39,528 nt of DNA, from positions 1 through 39,528 of the forward strand of contig JAISQF010000013.1 in the NCBI GenBank assembly GCA_031274365.1. Direction: 5' to 3'. Source of the stretch: Elusimicrobiota bacterium (GTDB lineage: Bacteria > Elusimicrobiota > Endomicrobiia > Endomicrobiales > Endomicrobiaceae). Both the position numbers and the translations under genes were made by a program. Below are positions 37,051 through 39,528 of the stretch, piece after piece. Below the pieces are notes generated by a model. The model made no database searches and was not told where the DNA came from. It saw nothing but the letters and a program-made list of their open reading frames with translations. Numbering within the stretch: the first letter of the stretch is position 1; the number at the start of each line of letters is the position of its first letter.

Positions 37051-38243
37051 TTTTTCTCCATCAGTTCCGTAAACTTTTGCATAATGCCGGGAATATCTAT
37101 CTCTTGCGGACATTGTTTTGCGCAAGCGCCGCAGCCGATACAGGATGAGGGCAATTCCTCTTTTTTCATTGCGCCAAAAGTAAAATTCAGCACCATCAAC
37201 GCAAAGGGATCTTTTTGTTTTGCTTCATTATACATAGATATAAGTTTTGGAATGTCTAAATTTTGCGGGCAGACTTCACAGCAGTAACGGCACGCGGTGC
37301 AGGGCACGAGATTCAAAAGCGGTTTGATTGCTTCATCAAGCAATTCTCGTTCATCCGGCGTTACCGGATCGTTTTTTGAAAAAACGGCTATATTTTCCTT
37401 TATCTGTTCCATTGTGGACATACCGCTTAACACGACTTGCACATTTGGCAGGGACTGTAAAAAACGAAATGCCCATGAAGGGATAGAATCATAGGGGCGG
37501 GCTTTTTTCAGCAGCGATTCGGCTTCCGGCGGAAGCGATGCAAGGCGTCCGCCGCGGCAAGGTTCCATAACCATCACCGGAAGTCCATGTCCTGTAATTA
37601 TGTCATATTTTTTCCCCGCCTCTTGCAACACCCAATCCATATAATTAAGCTGGATTTGCGCAAAATCAAAACAACCGTTTGGAAAACGGCTTTTACTCCA
37701 CTTTATAAATTTGTCCAATGTATCAACGCGGCAATGCGCGGAAAAGCCAAGATGACGGATGCGCCCCTTTTTCTTCTGTTCAAGAAGAAAACCGACGACA
37801 TTGATTTCTTCATTAGTATAAAAATCCCACGCGCTTTCACAGACACAGTGCAAAAGGTAAAAATCAAAATAATCCACTCTGCATTTTTCAAGCTGTTCTT
37901 CAAAGAGTTCCGCGGGGGAACGACTTGGATTAGCGGCAAGAAGTCCGGTAAAATTATATTTACCGTTTTTATATTCCATCATTTGTCCGGGCATTTTAGT
38001 GGCAAGATAAAAACTATTTCGCGGGTATTGACTCAAAATCTTGCCGGTAAAAGTTTCCGATTCTCCCGCGTGATACCGGTAGGCAGTATCAAAATAATTT
38101 ACACCGTTGTCGTATGCGTATTCAATAATCTCCCGCGCTTTCGCCTCGTCAATCTTTTCGCCCTGCCCTTCAACTTTCGGAAGACGCATATTTCCCATAC
38201 CAAGTGTGGATAGCTTCAAGTTCTGAAATGATTTGTATAACAT
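37047..38243 (-). CDS. aldo/keto reductase with C-terminal 4Fe-4S ferredoxin domain
   Basis: AKR fused to a bacterial ferredoxin-like domain (398 aa). Barrel catalytic residues: Asp and Tyr in NYFDTAYRYH, Lys in ATKMP, His in YLLHCV. Two cluster motifs follow: CTACRYCCEVCP and CIGCGACAKQCP. The start is ATG 38243 with AAGGA upstream. A TTG at 38270 is rejected because it lies inside the esterase gene. Such proteins are usual in anaerobes and may take electrons from ferredoxin. It sits two bases after the esterase stop and overlaps the SUMF1 start. Confidence 0.92.
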   Translation of the reverse strand: MLYKSFQNLKLSTLGMGNMRLPKVEGQGEKIDEAKAREIIEYAYDNGVNYFDTAYRYHAGESETFTGKILSQYPRNSFYLATKMPGQMMEYKNGKYNFTGLLAANPSRSPAELFEEQLEKCRVDYFDFYLLHCVCESAWDFYTNEEINVVGFLLEQKKKGRIRHLGFSAHCRVDTLDKFIKWSKSRFPNGCFDFAQIQLNYMDWVLQEAGKKYDIITGHGLPVMVMEPCRGGRLASLPPEAESLLKKARPYDSIPSWAFRFLQSLPNVQVVLSGMSTMEQIKENIAVFSKNDPVTPDERELLDEAIKPLLNLVPCTACRYCCEVCPQNLDIPKLISMYNEAKQKDPFALMVLNFTFGAMKKEELPSSCIGCGACAKQCPQEIDIPGIMQKFTELMEKK

Positions 38244-38245
38244 GA

Positions 38246-39253
38246 TTAGTCCTTTATATGTTTTTTCCAAAACCGAATGGCATAGTTTATCCAGCCTTCG
38301 GTATCGGTGCCGACGCCAAGTCCAAAGCCATGACCGGCAGTTTTATACCTACGGTACTCCACTTCTACTCCGGCGGCTCTCAAATTCTCGACACGTCGGT
38401 TTACGACAGACACCGGAGCAATACCGTCATTTTCGCTTTGAACAAAAAAAGCAGAGGGAAAATCGCTTGAATATGTTGACTGTCCGGTATAGGCAATAAC
38501 AACTGTCGCCGGTTTTGGAATATTGCCGCCGCCATAGGCTGAAACTCCGTTTAGCGCAATATTTCCCGCCATTCGCGCTCCTGCCGAACCGCCCCAGATG
38601 GAATAATCCGCCGCGCTTACGCCAAGGGAAGCGGCATTGGCAAAAATCCATGATATTGCCGCCGCCAAATCTTCGGTTGCTTGCCGCTCGCTGCCTATTC
38701 GGTATCGTATAACGAAAGCGTTAAGCCCCTGCTTACTTATTTCTTGGGCAAGCGGAAACCCTTCATGTAGGGAACCGACATAGGAAAACCCGCCGCCGGG
38801 ACACACAATCGCAAACTGGGCGCCCGGACTTCCACGGAAGAAAAAAAGCCCGGTATTTCTTTTAGCCGGATCTTGCCGCTTCTGCCGCTCGGAATAAAAA
38901 TTGTAGAATACCGTTTTGCCGTCGTTGACTTCGTCAATCAGATAATTGAGCGCGCCTATCACAATTGCGGGTCTGACATTGCTATGATAGGGCATAAGAG
39001 AGGCGACATTAGTTAAATGTAGCGCGTAGTATGCGGAGTTGTCGTCACGAGTCAGCAAAAGCTCGCCAAAACCCTCAAAGGCCGGATGATTTATTACATC
39101 CCAAACAGTATTTTCAACGGTTATATGCACGGCTGTCGTCATATCCGCTTTCCTCTTATTTGAAAATTCCTTATTTGCGCATACGCTTGCGGGTATTACA
39201 AACAACATAAGCGCCGAAAGCGCTATGATATGATAAATGGATATTTGTTTCAT
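38246..39253 (-). CDS. secreted alpha/beta hydrolase (esterase/lipase, acetyl-xylan-esterase-like)
   Basis: Exported serine hydrolase (335 aa). The ATG at 39253 has AGGGA upstream and yields a signal peptide ending IPASVCA. Oxyanion segment VCPGGGFSYVGS, nucleophile GGSAGAR (GxSxG), acid in SENDGIAP and His in TAGHGFGLG form a full catalytic set. It resembles esterases labelled xylanase B or acetyl esterase, though a substrate cannot be fixed. It heads the three-gene operon. No clear promoter was found in 39254-39423; a GCAGC/GCTGC hairpin at 39337-39351 is the only structure seen there. Confidence 0.87.
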   Translation of the reverse strand: MKQISIYHIIALSALMLFVIPASVCANKEFSNKRKADMTTAVHITVENTVWDVINHPAFEGFGELLLTRDDNSAYYALHLTNVASLMPYHSNVRPAIVIGALNYLIDEVNDGKTVFYNFYSERQKRQDPAKRNTGLFFFRGSPGAQFAIVCPGGGFSYVGSLHEGFPLAQEISKQGLNAFVIRYRIGSERQATEDLAAAISWIFANAASLGVSAADYSIWGGSAGARMAGNIALNGVSAYGGGNIPKPATVVIAYTGQSTYSSDFPSAFFVQSENDGIAPVSVVNRRVENLRAAGVEVEYRRYKTAGHGFGLGVGTDTEGWINYAIRFWKKHIKD

Positions 39254-39423
39254 TAACTTCCCTTTTGACATTACAAACAGTTCGGCATATTTTTTATACC
39301 GCCAACTATTTTTTATTAGCAAGAATAAAAATTTTTGCAGCAATGAGCTGCGACAATAAATAATATATTGTATAGAAATTGAAATTGTATATGAATTTTT
39401 TTATAGATTTAATAATATGGAAA

Positions 39424-39441
39424 GGGGGGGGGGGGGGGGGG
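39424..39441. repeat. 18-bp poly-G tract
   Basis: An uninterrupted run of 18 G bases 171 bases upstream of the esterase start. Such tracts vary in length by slippage. It may also be an assembly or sequencing artefact near a contig end. Confidence 0.85.
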
Positions 39442-39496
39442 TAAATTGGTACATACATAAGCGTTGAAGTTTGATGAAGCAAGAGACACCAAAAAA

Positions 39497-39510
39497 AAGT
39501 TTTAAAACTT
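39497..39510. repeat. 14-bp perfect palindrome
   Basis: AAGTTTTAAAACTT reads the same on both strands. In AT-rich DNA this may be chance. Nothing else is recognisable between 39442 and the end. Confidence 0.4.
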
Positions 39511-39528
39511 GGTAAAAATAAAAAAAAA

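Larger units (their letters stand above)
29673..39253. other. accessory block of higher, patchy GC (putative island)
   Basis: From the MFS gene onward base composition changes. Hand counts of single 60-base lines give 28% GC at 7081 in the core, 48% at 30001, 65% at 32341 and 32% at 34381. Genes are mostly redox, esterase and transport functions, all on one strand, with several broken genes and short gene-end scars. The left edge is next to a possible transposase relic. The right edge is not defined because the window ends. Confidence 0.6.

Overview
The window reads as a low-GC, Gram-negative (diderm) bacterial chromosome segment. LPS-type genes (an O-antigen ligase-like protein and an LptE-like lipoprotein), a complete F-type ATP synthase operon and dense, tightly packed housekeeping genes dominate the first 29 kb. 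Gene content and AT-rich codon use are compatible with an Elusimicrobiota/Endomicrobium-like organism. That assignment is an impression from gene style and was not tested. Both window ends fall in simple repeats, (ACAG)8 at the left and an 18-bp G run near the right, which suggests contig edges.

Layout. (1) 1-671: 3' part of a SAM-dependent methyltransferase whose reading frame runs through the tetranucleotide repeat. (2) 938-17152, + strand: O-antigen ligase/TPR protein, atpBEFHAGDC, yebC-family gene, ruvC-ruvA-ruvB, tlyA, leuS, lptE-like and holA, mostly with short gaps or overlaps. (3) 17288-22729, + strand: rlmN, thiazole/thiamine genes thiG-thiH-thiE-thiS, then purH. (4) 29212-22748, - strand: nikM/cbiM-like, a PDGLE (NikN-like) protein, larB, larC, prfB, a YbdG-type MscS channel and mnmA. 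This run is headed by two tandem consensus-like promoters and converges on purH. prfB carries the classical +1 programmed frameshift, so its true start is at 26165 and not at the first in-frame ATG.

(5) 29673-39253, all on the - strand: an accessory block with higher and patchy GC. It holds an MFS exporter, a membrane-anchored SDR, a broken alpha/beta hydrolase, a lipoprotein flavodoxin, an aldo/keto reductase (AKR) split in two by a low-GC hexapeptide acyltransferase gene, an AroE-like dehydrogenase, a PNPOx-fold protein, and a three-gene operon (secreted esterase, Fe-S AKR, secreted SUMF1 protein). Short C-terminal scars of the hydrolase and possibly of AKRs lie behind neighbouring genes. 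A likely transposase remnant sits at the border with the core. The block looks like a horizontally acquired redox/esterase island that has been rearranged and is decaying.

Functional links: the ATP synthase c-subunit looks proton-coupled. RuvABC forms a resolvasome set, but RuvA is strongly diverged. ThiG, ThiH and ThiS supply thiazole for ThiE, without ThiC or ThiF in view. The Nik and Lar genes couple nickel uptake to nickel-pincer cofactor synthesis, with LarE and LarA not in the window.
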